Source of the DNA: Cristatella mucedo
Taxonomy: Eukaryota > Bryozoa > Phylactolaemata > Cristatellidae
Length of the DNA stretch: 64,000 nt
Direction: 5' to 3'
NCBI GenBank assembly: GCA_009760855.2
Contig: WPIO01000034.1
Coordinates: forward strand, 641,001 to 705,000
Shown here: positions 59,901-64,000 of the stretch, one piece after another
How positions within the stretch are numbered: the first letter of the stretch is position 1
How the letters are laid out: each line of letters begins with the position of its first letter
Notes under the pieces: model-generated
Told to the model about the DNA's origin: nothing
The model's database searches: none
Seen by the model: only the letters and a program-made list of their open reading frames with translations
Translations under genes and position numbers: made by a program

Positions 59901-62156
59901 GAGAGATTAAGTTCTCTGAGGGCGCTTTATCAAGTGAATTATTATTATTATTATAACAACCACATCACCTGAAAAGGCTTTCAATAATAGCCCGGACAGT
60001 CATACACACAGGCGTTTAGCTCACACGAAAACTAAAAGACTGAAACCACCGTATGGCTGATAGCATCTCAAGTGCACCTCGATACATACCGCAGGTAGTA
60101 ACAATTTCAAGTAGCTTGCCGTCATCATAGATATTAACGATATAATTCATTAGATCCGATTGTCCTAGTGTGCCGAATCGATGGCACTGTCTGTAGCTGC
60201 ATAGAAGCATACACGATGATAGGTCACCGGTTTCACTTGTATCAATGCAGGCTCTAGAAACATAGATTGATCACATAGAGGTCTGACCAAATCATGGGTT
60301 CACAACAGGAATAACGCACATTGCCAGGATAGTAACTCTCTTATCTACATATGCAGTGCTCTACTTCGATAACTAGCAGAATTCTGACAACCTAACCATA
60401 TTTCAGATAAAAGAAACGAACTAAACGTGACACACAATCGTGCACCCTATCATCTACTGCCCCAAGAGCAAGGAATCTTCAGGTCTTACTGCCAAGTGGT
60501 TCCATCGTGGAAAACGACACAGTCGTATACTGGTCCGCAGTCAGGATAGGTATTCTGCAGCATTCCAAGTGCATCTACACGGGCACATAGCTCGTCCCGC
60601 GCTTGCCTTTGCTTCTAAAACATCATCACGACCATCGTTATGTGGTGATTGCAGGTATGAAGCACCGTCACTATCGCATATAATAGTGCAAATACAGACA
60701 ACTTGAAAAGGGTGCATATCCCTATAGTAATAAGGCTACAGGATCTGTGCCCAGTGCACATGGGCTTAAATTACCTTTCGAGTATTCACTGACTACTTAA
60801 GCAATTCCACTAATAAAACTAATGCTTAATCAGCTTTTGCAATCGATTAGCACAACGTTTTCTTAAATGATAATAATATGATAATAATAATGTTAATGAT
60901 AATAATAATAAATATGGAACAATAATGCAATAATGTATGTAATGTATGTAATAATAAATATTCTATGGTGCCGACCGAGAACTAGATCTCTTGCTAAGCA
61001 CTTTGCAGATGCTGTACAGAAAGCACTAGAAAATGATTGATGGAAACATCTGCAAGTAGCAGGCCTACAGTAAGGAGGTACATGCACACGAATAACAAAT
61101 CGCAAAAGCTTGCCAAATGCTATAACAAACAGGTGGTTTTAAGCCTTATTTTAAATGCCCCCTGTCAGGGGACGTTGTGCCATGCATCCCTAGTGAGTTC
61201 TATACTTTGGTAGCATAGAAACTAGAGGCCTCGAACGTTTTTGAAGTTCGTAGGAGGTATGGCTAAACGATTCGAGACATAACAGTTGGCTGTTCTTCGC
61301 ATGGTGGGAGGCAGATCTGATATGTAGGCTGGAGCCAGAGAATGAAGTGATCACAAAGTAAGTGACAGAACCTTGAAGTCGAATGTGCTGGTCGGTCAGG
61401 CTCGGCCGGTCCGTCAGGCTCGGCCGGTCCGTCAGGCTCGGCCGGTCCGTCAGGCTCGGCCAGTCAGTCGGGCTGTTTATAACAACAAACACTCTAAAGC
61501 AAGGCAAAATCTCATCCTGATTGAACCACTCTGAAATGATATCACAACAGCCACCAGCACCGGATGCAGGGCATGGATGCACAGTCTAGAGGCTCCAACA
61601 GGCAACATGGTAGGATATATTTTACGGTTATGTTATCGTTGTGGTCTGAGTATATGCAGGCTGGTACCGCTCCTTCCTTAAACAGCTGTCAGGAGCATCA
61701 CCGGTGGTGCATAGCTGTGGTCCGCCTGTGGTGAGGTTTGGACAGGCCGGTAACCACAGTCAGATGGTGGACTCACCATCGGGGTCGGCCAAAACACAGC
61801 CGTGGGCTAGGAGGGAGATTCAGTGGGGAGAGAGGGGCGAGTGAAGTCGTGCTCCCTCTGCTCTGTAGTAGAATAAACTGTTGGTGTTGGTTCTGCGCTG
61901 GCGTTATTCGTGCAAGGCGTTCTTCGTGCAAGGCGCATCGAAGCACAATTGTTACCTGGTTAGGGTTCGGGTAGTTGATGTCGAACTGATCCAGGTGCTT
62001 TGTTGCTATGGCAACAGCTTTGCTATGCTTGGGGTCCCACATATTCTTCTTTCTTTCTGTTTTGATTCTATCTATAAGCATCGCTGGGAAGAGATCGAAT
62101 GCTTTCTTCATCCCAATATTATACTGGCCAGTGGGATTATTCCAAGACAGAGGAAT
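21484..62156 (-). CDS. TPP2: Tripeptidyl-peptidase II homologue, 23 exons placed (gene span, introns included)
   Basis: TPP2 is a giant cytosolic serine exopeptidase of the subtilisin clan that removes tripeptides from N termini downstream of the proteasome and assembles into very large spindles. Minus-strand exons here follow the order of animal TPP2 from just after the catalytic-Asp region to near the C terminus. They include the catalytic-His motif AHGTHVA (E4), the oxyanion Asn motif GNRGP (E6), the WSS.GP motif (E7), ISAPGGAI (E8), the post-catalytic stretch [10 protein letters not shown] (E9) and the central and C-terminal TPP2-specific domains (E10-E23). Splice phases agree at nearly every join and no internal stops occur in the exons, so the frame looks maintained. 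Exceptions are a missing catalytic-Ser exon between E8 and E9 and an unresolved short exon between E20 and E21. The 5' exons lie off the right edge. The family call rests on remembered family sequence; it is secure. Whether the product is active is open. Confidence 0.93.
21905..22235 (+). mobile_element. Repeat R2, copy 1
   Basis: It shares GGTGGA.TCAC.ATCGGGGTCGGCC, GGCTGGTAC.GCTCCTT and an AGTTGGTGTTGG end block with 61,640-61,910. Copy A has no such block at the matching position (about 450), so this looks like an insertion of about 300 bases. No coding capacity or tRNA-like promoter was recognised. Confidence 0.7.
23545..24285 (+). mobile_element. L2-I degenerate fragment
   Basis: The 3' domain and tail of L2-I with many changes: CATCAGCTCCAC, TTTCAGCTACATAACATTGC, then LHWLP-region DNA near 23,870 and (ATT)n at 24,262-24,280. 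Absent at the matching place in copy A (about 2,180). Confidence 0.8.
24300..24420 (+). mobile_element. L2-I reverse-transcriptase scrap
   Basis: [11 protein letters not shown], stop, then [11 protein letters not shown] parallels GRVSLLFLLELSAAFDTIDHKVLLE of the long L2-I copy. Only this motif region survives. Confidence 0.65.
24572..24611. repeat. Perfect 17-base inverted repeat with 6-base loop
   Basis: GGTGGGGTTCACGCCTT (24,572-24,588), loop CAGCAA, then its exact reverse complement (24,595-24,611). It lies in the intron between E22 and E23. It could be the terminal inverted repeats of a collapsed DNA element or a foldback structure. Confidence 0.97.
25155..25250. repeat. TATA/CATA simple repeat
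   Basis: Alternating TATATA, then ACATACA repeats just downstream of TPP2 exon E22 (minus-strand sense). Confidence 0.9.
25287..25587 (-). CDS. TPP2: TPP2 exon E22
   Basis: The 301-base exon has acceptor TCTTTAG and donor AAG|GTGAGA. It begins [20 protein letters not shown] and AAYLLE. A low-complexity Ala/Glu/Lys linker follows, then [20 protein letters not shown]. It matches TPP2 MDKQK..L..AL.RKG.ALA ... W.D..D.KV. The first base completes Ser with E21. A lightly edited copy lies at 2,749-2,983. Confidence 0.94.
25905..26335. repeat. Long CT-rich (polypyrimidine) tract
   Basis: Over 400 bases are almost entirely C and T on the plus strand, mostly TCTC repeats with blocks such as CCCTTCC. 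It includes a repeated TCTGATCGGA/CTGATCGGAGCTC motif. Frames through it are long only because the repeat has no stop codons. Confidence 0.95.
26882..26912. repeat. (GA)n microsatellite, copy B
   Basis: Counterpart of 8,591-8,625; both are flanked by GGCTGCA/GCAGGCGGCTGCA-like sequence and by AGGCAATAGAT on the right. Confidence 0.95.
27456..27534 (-). CDS. TPP2: TPP2 exon E21
   Basis: The 79-base exon has acceptor TTGACAG and donor TC|GTTTAC (weak but GT). It encodes [20 protein letters not shown] and then TGDQS. It matches the TPP2 HID...LA.Y...K.DPRPDA block. After joining to E22, the distance from ID to MEK equals that from ID to MDK in vertebrate TPP2, which supports the unusual donor. 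Confidence 0.75.
27961..28013 (-). CDS. Possible TPP2 short exon between E20 and E21 (phase does not fit)
   Basis: A 53-base minus-strand segment has acceptor TTTAGCAG and donor GC|GTAAGC. It reads [17 protein letters not shown], which resembles the TPP2 RLNEIVDAAN helix expected here, and the number of residues to the next ID motif agrees. However it leaves two bases while E21 needs one, so the joined frame breaks by one base. It is either a chance match or a true exon with a one-base change. Confidence 0.3.
29261..29357 (-). CDS. TPP2: TPP2 exon E20
   Basis: The 97-base exon has acceptor CTGCAG and donor GAG|GTAATG. The first base completes the codon left by E19. It encodes [20 protein letters not shown] and then [12 protein letters not shown], matching the TPP2 L....IY.ELK...P...PL...L..LD helix region. 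No counterpart is visible in copy A near 9.9 kb. Confidence 0.9.
29626..29774 (-). CDS. TPP2: TPP2 exon E19
   Basis: The 149-base exon has acceptor CTGTAG and donor AC|GTAATT. It encodes [20 protein letters not shown], an Ala/Lys/Glu-rich linker and [13 protein letters not shown]. This matches the TPP2 Y.L.PPP linker followed by EALRDLKI.W. The intron to E18 is about 4 kb and holds an L2-like cluster. Confidence 0.93.
30850..31635 (+). mobile_element. L2-I fragments, two overlapping copies
   Basis: A short piece (30,850-31,015) and a longer one (31,016-31,635) both contain the GTCTGTC.TGAGC...CACTTCT..CTGATCTGCACTG region. The second ends in TGTAAAGTAAGTAGACAGAGATTGGGTTCTCTG and ATT repeats. 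Confidence 0.75.
31640..32360 (+). mobile_element. L2-I tail fragments, two more copies
   Basis: 31,640-32,040 holds a strongly decayed 3' domain. 32,070-32,360 is a cleaner 3' end: ACACCTATTTAGGACAGCATTTAG, GTAAAGCGCCTAGAGAGCGATT, GTTCTCTGAGGG, then ATT repeats. Confidence 0.78.
32360..33810 (+). mobile_element. L2-II element fragment
   Basis: Reverse transcriptase from KTFSSGFK region through [20 protein letters not shown] (about 32,498), [13 protein letters not shown] (about 32,675) and [10 protein letters not shown] (about 32,770, the YADD position changed to FSDD). The 3' domain follows with [11 protein letters not shown] (about 33,495) and the ACATTACATTC end. One frame is open for 180 codons (32,551-33,093), then broken. 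Confidence 0.85.
33842..34180 (-). CDS. TPP2: TPP2 exon E18
   Basis: The 339-base exon has acceptor TTCTGCAG and donor GTC|GTAAGT, phase 0 to 0 (113 codons). It encodes [19 protein letters not shown], then [28 protein letters not shown] and FSKDKNV. This matches TPP2 LEKG.Y...LQ.RH ... LDI ... PP ... DDK.PK...PG.YL.G. It lies in copy B; the copy-A counterpart at 11,054-11,399 carries a stop. Confidence 0.96.
35031..35168 (-). CDS. TPP2: TPP2 exon E17
   Basis: The 138-base exon has acceptor TTGTAG and donor AGG|GTAAAG, phase 0 to 0. It encodes [20 protein letters not shown] and then [12 protein letters not shown] and GSGDAYP. This is one of the best-conserved TPP2 blocks (SQLW..FD.N...GSGDAYP). 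It is the first exon to the right of the segmental duplication and has no partner in copy A. Confidence 0.97.
35289..35343. repeat. 22-base tandem repeat in intron E17/E16
   Basis: TTGCAATACGATGCATTGATGG occurs twice and TGCAATACGATGG follows as a partial third. The 13-base TGCAATACGATGG also occurs antisense in exon E16 (about 37,389). Confidence 0.9.
35867..36755. repeat. 18-base minisatellite, about 48 units
   Basis: The unit is GCTACCGCCGTCGTCGTC. Variant units are grouped in blocks: GCTACC units to about 36,383, TCTACC units to about 36,600, four TCAACC units to about 36,665, then TCTACCGTC units. Irregular units occur near 36,000, 36,058 and 36,275. Degenerate GTCGTTATCGTCATT continues to about 37,020. 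It is very CpG-rich compared with its surroundings and lies in the TPP2 intron between E16 and E17. Confidence 0.97.
37303..37503 (-). CDS. TPP2: TPP2 exon E16
   Basis: The 201-base exon has acceptor CTTCAG and donor ATG|GTGAGG, phase 0 to 0. It encodes [20 protein letters not shown], then VQPVRP and [16 protein letters not shown]. This matches TPP2 EGI.R.DV ... LAP ... PVRP ... LP.NRQ.Y...LTYNF. Confidence 0.96.
37504..39064. other. TPP2 intron E15/E16, no recognised element
   Basis: About 1.56 kb without coding matches or clear repeats. Confidence 0.6.
39065..39181 (-). CDS. TPP2: TPP2 exon E15
   Basis: The 117-base exon has acceptor TTTCAG and donor TGG|GTAAAC, phase 0 to 0. It encodes [15 protein letters not shown] and then [11 protein letters not shown], matching TPP2 A.WW.S.....I.Y...FHGI. 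Confidence 0.93.
39440..39770 (+). mobile_element. L2-I 3' fragment, decayed
   Basis: CAACCTTAAATCATT.GCAGA, AAAGCTAAA.GCACACCT, ACATCATTTACTGGGCCCATGTAAA and TGCGTGATTATGC follow the L2-I 3' order in the intron between E14 and E15. Confidence 0.65.
40374..40558 (-). CDS. TPP2: TPP2 exon E14
   Basis: The 185-base exon has acceptor TTTGGAG and donor GTG|GTACGT. It encodes [16 protein letters not shown] and then [14 protein letters not shown]. This aligns with the TPP2 segment after TWAEV, where sequence is less conserved (FVLHAVQL in vertebrates). An upstream in-frame ATG is part of the intron, not a start. The acceptor tract is weak, but the chosen one restores TWAE and agrees in phase. Confidence 0.85.
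41120..42611 (+). mobile_element. L2-I element, decayed reverse transcriptase to tail
   Basis: It carries [12 protein letters not shown] (about 41,265), [19 protein letters not shown] (about 41,466), [12 protein letters not shown] (YADD changed to YAND, about 41,540) and a 3' domain ending at (ATT)n (42,597-42,611). Many stops. It sits in the TPP2 intron between E13 and E14. Confidence 0.82.
42612..42700 (+). mobile_element. SINE remnant (B box and tail)
   Basis: GTCGTGGGTCCGAGTCCTT is B-box-like and is followed by a region similar to the SINE at 62,600-62,765. It abuts an L2-I tail, and the A box is not visible. Confidence 0.5.
43030..43630 (-). mobile_element. L2-I 3' domain, minus strand
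   Basis: The reverse strand reads [40 protein letters not shown] and the terminal AAAGTGCCTAGAAAGAAATTGAATTCTCTGAGGGC. It inserted in the opposite sense to most copies, just downstream of TPP2 exon E13. Confidence 0.85.
43778..43875 (-). CDS. TPP2: TPP2 exon E13
   Basis: The 98-base exon has acceptor GTTTTAG and donor G|GTTAGT. It encodes [19 protein letters not shown] and then [10 protein letters not shown], matching TPP2 F.PG.I.RHFI.VP.GATWAE. Joining to E14 creates the Glu that normally follows TWA. Confidence 0.95.
43876..45484. other. TPP2 intron E12/E13
   Basis: Contains a (TA)n tract at 44,308-44,333 and a pair of roughly 50-base direct repeats (44,686-44,732 and 45,018-45,068: ACTCG.CAGGT.AGT.ACATTGTG.CAG) flanking about 290 bases. 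No coding match. Confidence 0.65.
44308..44333. repeat. (TA)n microsatellite
   Basis: Thirteen TA units in the intron between E12 and E13. Confidence 0.97.
45485..45561 (-). CDS. TPP2: TPP2 exon E12
   Basis: The 77-base exon has acceptor TTGCAG and donor AG|GTACCG. It encodes [20 protein letters not shown] and then VIVPE, matching the TPP2 GYD.A....GPLFR.P.T segment. It leaves AG, which joins T of E13 to give Ser. The intron to E11 is only 161 bases. Confidence 0.92.
45723..45883 (-). CDS. TPP2: TPP2 exon E11
   Basis: The 161-base exon has acceptor TTGCAG and donor CAG|GTTTGC. It encodes [20 protein letters not shown] and then ELMN, then [17 protein letters not shown]. This matches TPP2 P..LELMN....I.VDP.GL..G.H. 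Base composition is GC-rich compared with the surrounding introns. Confidence 0.95.
46290..46467 (-). CDS. TPP2: TPP2 exon E10
   Basis: The 178-base exon has acceptor CTTTCAG and donor A|GTAAGC. It starts [11 protein letters not shown], continues [10 protein letters not shown] and ends [14 protein letters not shown]. This matches TPP2 VDKAYDYL ... NRGIYLR ... H...I.P.F, the junction between the subtilisin domain and the TPP2-specific central domain. Confidence 0.95.
46468..48479. other. TPP2 intron E9/E10
   Basis: About 2 kb with no transposon recognised. An imperfect CAG/CTG-rich patch (48,421-48,476) abuts the donor of E9; the DNA there is nearly self-complementary (GCAGCTGCAGCTGC). Confidence 0.6.
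48480..48595 (-). CDS. TPP2: TPP2 exon E9
   Basis: The 116-base exon has acceptor TTCTAG and donor CAG|GTCTGC. It encodes [20 protein letters not shown] and ends FAQGEGVLQ, matching the helix that follows the catalytic Ser and the FAQG.G..Q motif. Its start needs one base from the previous exon, but E8 ends in phase 0. Joining E8 directly to E9 would give GCC TGA, an immediate stop. The expected exon with GTSM..P is not between them. Confidence 0.93.
48694..48754 (-). CDS. TPP2: TPP2 exon E8
   Basis: The 61-base exon has acceptor TTTGCAG and donor CAG|GTAATG. It encodes [20 protein letters not shown], matching the subtilase [13 protein letters not shown] block that precedes the catalytic Ser. 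It ends in phase 0. Reading through the donor gives Val, Met, stop, so splicing is required. Confidence 0.92.
48755..50251. other. TPP2 intron E7/E8
   Basis: No coding match. It has a GTGAGT-type simple repeat at about 49,838-49,870 and a GCTGCC-rich patch at 48,775-48,870. I searched it on both strands for the missing GTSM exon and did not find one. Confidence 0.6.
50252..50348 (-). CDS. TPP2: TPP2 exon E7
   Basis: The 97-base exon has acceptor TTTTCAG and donor GC|GTAAGT. It encodes [19 protein letters not shown] and then QYTWSSCGP. This is the TPP2 VGA.VSP.MM ... YTWSSRGP block, except that the usually conserved Arg of SSRGP is Cys here. The intron to E6 is about 4.2 kb and filled with L2-like fragments. 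Confidence 0.93.
50985..51815 (+). mobile_element. L2-I tail and an internally deleted L2-I
   Basis: 50,985-51,070 is an L2-I end. 51,120-51,815 is endonuclease C-terminal sequence ([17 protein letters not shown], about 51,180) joined directly to an L2-I tail (AAAGCATTTAGAAAGAGATT...ATT repeats). The reverse transcriptase is missing. Confidence 0.78.
51816..53475 (+). mobile_element. L2-I element, two joined pieces
   Basis: The first part (to about 52,250) is decayed. The second part carries [17 protein letters not shown] (about 52,290), an intact YADDTQLYL (52,387), [15 protein letters not shown] (about 52,927), [18 protein letters not shown] and the tail AAAGCGCCTAGAAAGAGATTAAGTTCT. 52,844-53,251 is open for 135 codons, making it one of the least decayed copies. 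Confidence 0.88.
53476..53900 (+). mobile_element. L2-I decayed fragment
   Basis: ATCAGTTCCACAGTAAAGTC, CATTTGTAACATTCTGTCTCGAC and CGGCCTGTGCAATCAGGC match the region between reverse transcriptase and the 3' domain. Internal deletions. Confidence 0.65.
53905..54000 (-). mobile_element. tRNA-derived SINE head
   Basis: The reverse strand reads TTGGTCCAGTGGTTAAGGTGC (A-box region) and then GGTCGTGGGCCCGACC (B-box region). No L2-like tail follows. It is related to the SINE at 6,940-7,110. Confidence 0.6.
54529..54656 (-). CDS. TPP2: TPP2 exon E6, oxyanion Asn
   Basis: The 128-base exon has acceptor CTTGTAG and donor G|GTATGT. It encodes [18 protein letters not shown] and then VASPGGTT. The Asn in GNRGP corresponds to the subtilase oxyanion-hole Asn, and PGGTT is typical of TPP2. 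Phase fits both neighbours, and the intron to E5 is 220 bases. Confidence 0.95.
54877..54953 (-). CDS. TPP2: TPP2 exon E5
   Basis: The 77-base exon has acceptor TTTTTAG and donor GG|GTAAGA. It encodes [20 protein letters not shown] and then QWPND. This matches the TPP2 KCDL.NYS.GEA..WPN block without gaps. It leaves GG, which joins the first T of E6 to form Gly. Confidence 0.93.
55062..55216 (-). CDS. TPP2: TPP2 exon E4, catalytic His
   Basis: The 155-base exon has acceptor CTTTCAG and donor GCA|GTAAGT. It begins [15 protein letters not shown], containing the subtilase HGTHVA motif with the catalytic His, followed by [14 protein letters not shown], the usual subtilase GVAP..... segment. It ends in phase 0. 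Confidence 0.95.
55217..57480. other. TPP2 intron E3/E4, first part
   Basis: Apart from the SINE at 55,730-55,885 I recognise nothing coding. Frames at 56,033-56,604 on either strand resemble no family known to me. Confidence 0.55.
55730..55885 (+). mobile_element. tRNA-derived SINE with L2-I-like tail
   Basis: CCCCGTGGATAAGGTGTTTCCC is A-box-like. GGTCGTGACCTCAACC is a decayed B box. The end GGAATAGAGATTAAGGTCTCTTAGG...GCAATGTATTATTA parallels the L2-I tail, as in the SINE near 7 kb. Confidence 0.7.
57490..57560 (+). mobile_element. L2-I tail fragment
   Basis: GGCATAGAAAGAGATGTAGTTCTCTTAGGG followed by ATTATTATT-like sequence. Confidence 0.6.
57590..57815 (-). mobile_element. L2-I 3' end, minus strand
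   Basis: TTCCTCAGAGAACTCAATCTCTTTCTA, CACTTTACATTTGCTGCAAAGG and GGGGTGACATGAACAGGGTCAGCATGCAAG are the reverse complement of the L2-I end. It forms a head-to-head pair with the next copy. Confidence 0.83.
57816..58250 (+). mobile_element. L2-I 3' end, plus strand
   Basis: It begins at CCTCGTACAAACCTCATATTCTTTGG, reads [20 protein letters not shown] and ends with GTAAAGCACCTAGAAAGTGATTAAG and ATT repeats. It is close to the copies at 14.8 and 53.1 kb. Confidence 0.86.
58250..59880. other. TPP2 intron E3/E4, last part
   Basis: About 1.6 kb without recognisable exons or elements; short open frames only. Confidence 0.55.
59880..59955 (+). mobile_element. L2-I tail fragment
   Basis: GGCTAGAGAGAGATTAAGTTCTCTGAGGGCGCTTTATCAAGTGAA followed by five ATT units; almost identical to the ends of other L2-I copies. 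Confidence 0.8.
60090..60196 (-). CDS. TPP2: TPP2 exon E3
   Basis: The 107-base exon has acceptor ATGCAG and donor G|GTATGT. It encodes [11 protein letters not shown] and then [20 protein letters not shown], the TPP2 segment (NY.VNIYDDG.LL.IVT) immediately before the catalytic His. Phases match E4: the trailing G joins AT to give Asp. E2 leaves CA, so joining to E3 gives CAC (His) before YRQC. Conserved residues that lie between them in other animals (the DSNEDGDLS stretch) are not seen, so a small exon may be missing in the 293-base intron. Confidence 0.88.
60490..60614 (-). CDS. TPP2: TPP2 exon E2
   Basis: The 125-base exon has acceptor TTTTAG and donor CA|GTAAGA. It starts in phase 0 and leaves two bases. 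It encodes a charged helix-like stretch and then [19 protein letters not shown], matching the TPP2 GP.YDC.V..DG..W signature that precedes the catalytic His. The intron to E3 is 293 bases. Confidence 0.9.
60870..61394 (-). mobile_element. L2-I 3' fragment, minus strand
   Basis: It starts at AT-repeats (60,870-60,950), then reverse-complement L2-I end sequence (GAGAACTAGATCTCTTGCTAAGCACTTTGCA) and the 3' domain up to about 61,390 (CTGGAGCCAGAGAATGAAGTGA, AAGTAAGTGACAGAACCTTGAAGTCGA). Decayed. Confidence 0.72.
61395..61466. repeat. 18-base tandem repeat, four units
   Basis: GTCAGGCTCGGCCGGTCC repeats exactly three times from 61,395 and a fourth unit has changes (61,449-61,466). It lies at the end of a minus-strand L2-I fragment. 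Confidence 0.95.
61640..61910 (+). mobile_element. Repeat R2, copy 2
   Basis: This is the second copy of the roughly 300-base repeat at 21,905-22,235, in the same orientation, ending about 45 bases before the donor of TPP2 exon E1. Class unknown. Confidence 0.68.
61956..62156 (-). CDS. TPP2: TPP2 exon E1 (first in window)
   Basis: The acceptor is a pyrimidine-rich tract ending TTGCAG and the donor is CAG|GTAACA. The exon is 201 bases, 67 codons, phase 0 to 0. It encodes [17 protein letters not shown] followed by a basic stretch [13 protein letters not shown], matching the conserved TPP2 segment between the Asp and His regions (W.NP.G.Y.IG and ERK...WDP). Because the exon begins in phase 0 inside the protein, further 5' exons must lie beyond the window. 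Confidence 0.93.
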
Positions 62157-62599
62157 CTGCAAGTACAGAAGCAGAACCTTGAGAGTTTTGCAAGTAACAT
62201 ATGTCTGAAACGATTAATACTAAAAACAGACGGTCAAATGTCACAGAACGTTCACGCGATACAGACCATATTAGCTGGTCAGATGAATTGTCGGCATGAA
62301 TGAACCTACTAATTATGTAGTGCCGTGGTACCAAGCTACTCCACAAGGTACGCCAGTGTACTCAAAAAGGGCACTTGTAGCAAGACATGAAGTTGCTGGC
62401 CAGACACTAATATTCTTAAAAACTGAACGACTTCAAGACATGCGATTTACATGTGTAAACAAATATTAGAAAGGCTCGGTTAAAAAGAAGTCTTGTTAAT
62501 CGATTATTGATACCTTAAACAGGCAGCCATCTCACGACCCATATGCTACCACAATTAGTAAGATCTACAGGCTTTCTCTCTAAAACGAAACACTAGGTG

Positions 62600-62765
62600 A
62601 TTCAACAGCCTCTTTTATATAGCGACAGAAGAGCCTTTAGGGCTGTCACCACCACTTGCAGCTACGATAAAGGATCGCCACGACGGGATTCAAACCCACG
62701 ACCTCGGGGCCGAGGTCGTGAAATGCAACCACCTTACCCAGTGAGCCCTCACGTCTCAGCAGAAT
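62600..62765 (-). mobile_element. tRNA-derived SINE with well-preserved promoter boxes
   Basis: The reverse strand has GGCTCACTGGGTAAGGTGG (A-box region) and GGTTTGAATCCC (good B box). A tail GACAGCCCTAAAGGCTCTTCTGTCGCTATATAAAA follows, distantly like the L2 tail. No cloverleaf was confirmed, so it is called a SINE rather than a tRNA gene. Confidence 0.75.
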
Positions 62766-62884
62766 TCTAACAAAGAATATCGCATAGAAATCGCTATGAT
62801 CAAATTGAATCTAGTTCGAGTTAAAAGATACTGACGAGATATATGTGTCGCCGCCCATGACCATGCTCGTGCATACGCAAGGTT

Positions 62885-62960
<76 letters not shown>

Positions 62961-63000
62961 CCTGTATGCATAGGTTTAAAATATATATATATATATATAT
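62885..63000. repeat. (AC)n and (AT)n microsatellites
   Basis: (AC)n at 62,886-62,955 with one CTC interruption, then (AT)n at 62,980-63,000. Confidence 0.97.
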
Positions 63001-63059
63001 ACCTTAATGACTTTATCGTAATCGTATTATATACAAATTTCATTCTCCCTTGAATGTGT

Positions 63060-64000
63060 TTCAGTTTTGCCATCCAAAAATATATCCAAGTCTAGAAACG
63101 TGAGGGCTCTGGATTTTGATGCTATCCTAAGCTGACTGAGTCATCTGCCTTTCTGTTTTACCCTCCTGTCAACTCTTCCTCCACGATGCTATCCACCGCT
63201 ACTATGCTATTCTCTCCAACGTCTTCGATGAGTTTTAACCTCTGACTAAACTATATGTCTGCCCCACCCTTAATGCCTTATGTTGTGAGGCTGGCACCAA
63301 AAGGGTAAGGAACATTATGTAAAGGCTTGAAAGAGCTATAAAATCGGGACTCACTTTCTGTTGCCTGGCAGTTGAGGATTATTACGTCAAGACATTTATG
63401 CATTACCTGAGTAAGTCAAAATTCTATAGAGAAATAGTCGAGCGGCAGATCAGTATAACAAAAGTGTTATACATACGATACAACATATACAATATCTACC
63501 CTCGTCTAAGCAACTCAAGATCAAGCATATTTCCCAGTGATCTCAATTGCAACTGAGCATAGAGTTTCTCTAAATTCATAGCAGGCAACGTAAAACAGAT
63601 GAGGGACTCCATCCATCACTACAACAACTGCCAAAGTGGAAACCCAAATTGCCCTGCTCTACTTCGCTCTCCTTTACATCTATTTTGCTTGAAACCACTG
63701 CTAATCTGTCTCCCTGGCTTAAAAGATCCATTAGTTAACCTTGCCTCAGTGTCAACCCATGTCACTCTATCGCAGCTCAAATTCTTCGTCTTTGTGAAAG
63801 AAGCTTTAACCAGAGAGTCTTAAACAGTGGAACTCACTGCCATCATTCTTATGCAAAGACATATACTCTCCTGCTGCCGAATGTCGCACGTCCTTTCCAG
63901 CCATCCTGAGCAGCTGCTTCCGTGCTATTCACTTCATCGACTGTTCTCCTGACTCAGCAATACTTCTAACTTTCTGTTTGTTGCATATGAGGCAAAGTTT
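63060..64000 (+). mobile_element. L2-II fragment running off the right edge
   Basis: SKSRNVRALDFDAILS (about 63,090) parallels the endonuclease C-terminal segment ESRNLKTLDIDAVRARI. From about 63,820 the L2-II 3' end follows (GTGGAACTCACTGCC, CTCTCCTGCTGCCGA, TGAGGCAAAGTTT). Most of the reverse transcriptase is missing. Confidence 0.75.

Larger units (their letters stand above)
62157..63060. other. TPP2 intron upstream of E1
   Basis: No N-terminal TPP2 exon (DTGVDP motif) was found. It contains a SINE (62,600-62,765), an (AC)n tract and an (AT)n tract. Confidence 0.6.

Noticed and set aside
61190-61582. Frame with repeated SLTDRP
   Set aside because: It is the translation of a four-unit 18-base tandem repeat next to an L2-I fragment.
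62690-62760. Possible functional tRNA gene
   Set aside because: A and B boxes are present, but the acceptor stem does not pair by eye and an L2-like tail follows, as in a SINE.
1-64000. CRISPR arrays, operons, ribosome binding sites, bacterial or phage genes
   Set aside because: None present. The window has spliced genes and animal-type retroelements.

Overview
This is a stretch of an animal (metazoan) nuclear genome, most likely an invertebrate. There are no bacterial-type operons; the one recognisable gene is split into many small exons with GT-AG introns, and most of the rest is decayed non-LTR retrotransposon and SINE sequence, microsatellites and A/T-rich intron. The species cannot be named from the sequence.

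The gene is a tripeptidyl-peptidase II (TPP2) homologue on the minus strand, from about 62,156 down to about 21,484. Its first exons, which should carry the start codon and the catalytic Asp, lie beyond the right edge. I place 23 exons. Wherever two neighbouring exons can be joined, splice phases agree and the reading frame stays open. Two places fail. Between 48,694 and 48,595 the exon that should carry the catalytic Ser is absent: only 98 bases separate its neighbours and their phases do not fit. Between 29,261 and 27,534 one exon of about 60 bases is not located with confidence. The usual C-terminal exon was also not found.

The 3' half of the gene lies in a direct segmental duplication. 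Copy B (about 21.48-34.89 kb) is part of the gene above. Copy A (about 0.1-15.78 kb) is a diverged pseudogene with stop codons, frameshifts, lost exons and an exon split by an insertion. Each copy acts as an empty site for mobile elements that entered the other. This reveals a 2.7 kb L2-like insertion with a 7-base target duplication, a 650-base repeat (R1) and a 300-base repeat (R2).

Layout: 0.1-15.8 kb, pseudogene copy A with L2-like and R1 insertions; 16-21.5 kb, no recognised gene; 21.5-34.9 kb, copy B (TPP2 exons E23-E18) with L2-like clusters; 35-62.2 kb, exons E17-E1 with an 18-base minisatellite at 35.87-36.75 kb and L2-like nests at 41-43.6, 51-53.9, 57.5-58.2 and 60.9-61.4 kb; 62.2-64 kb, intron with a tRNA-derived SINE and an L2-like fragment running off the edge. 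Two L2-like subfamilies are visible, one with an ATT-repeat tail (L2-I) and one ending in ACATTACATT (L2-II). Some tRNA-derived SINEs share the L2-I tail, which suggests they were mobilised by it.
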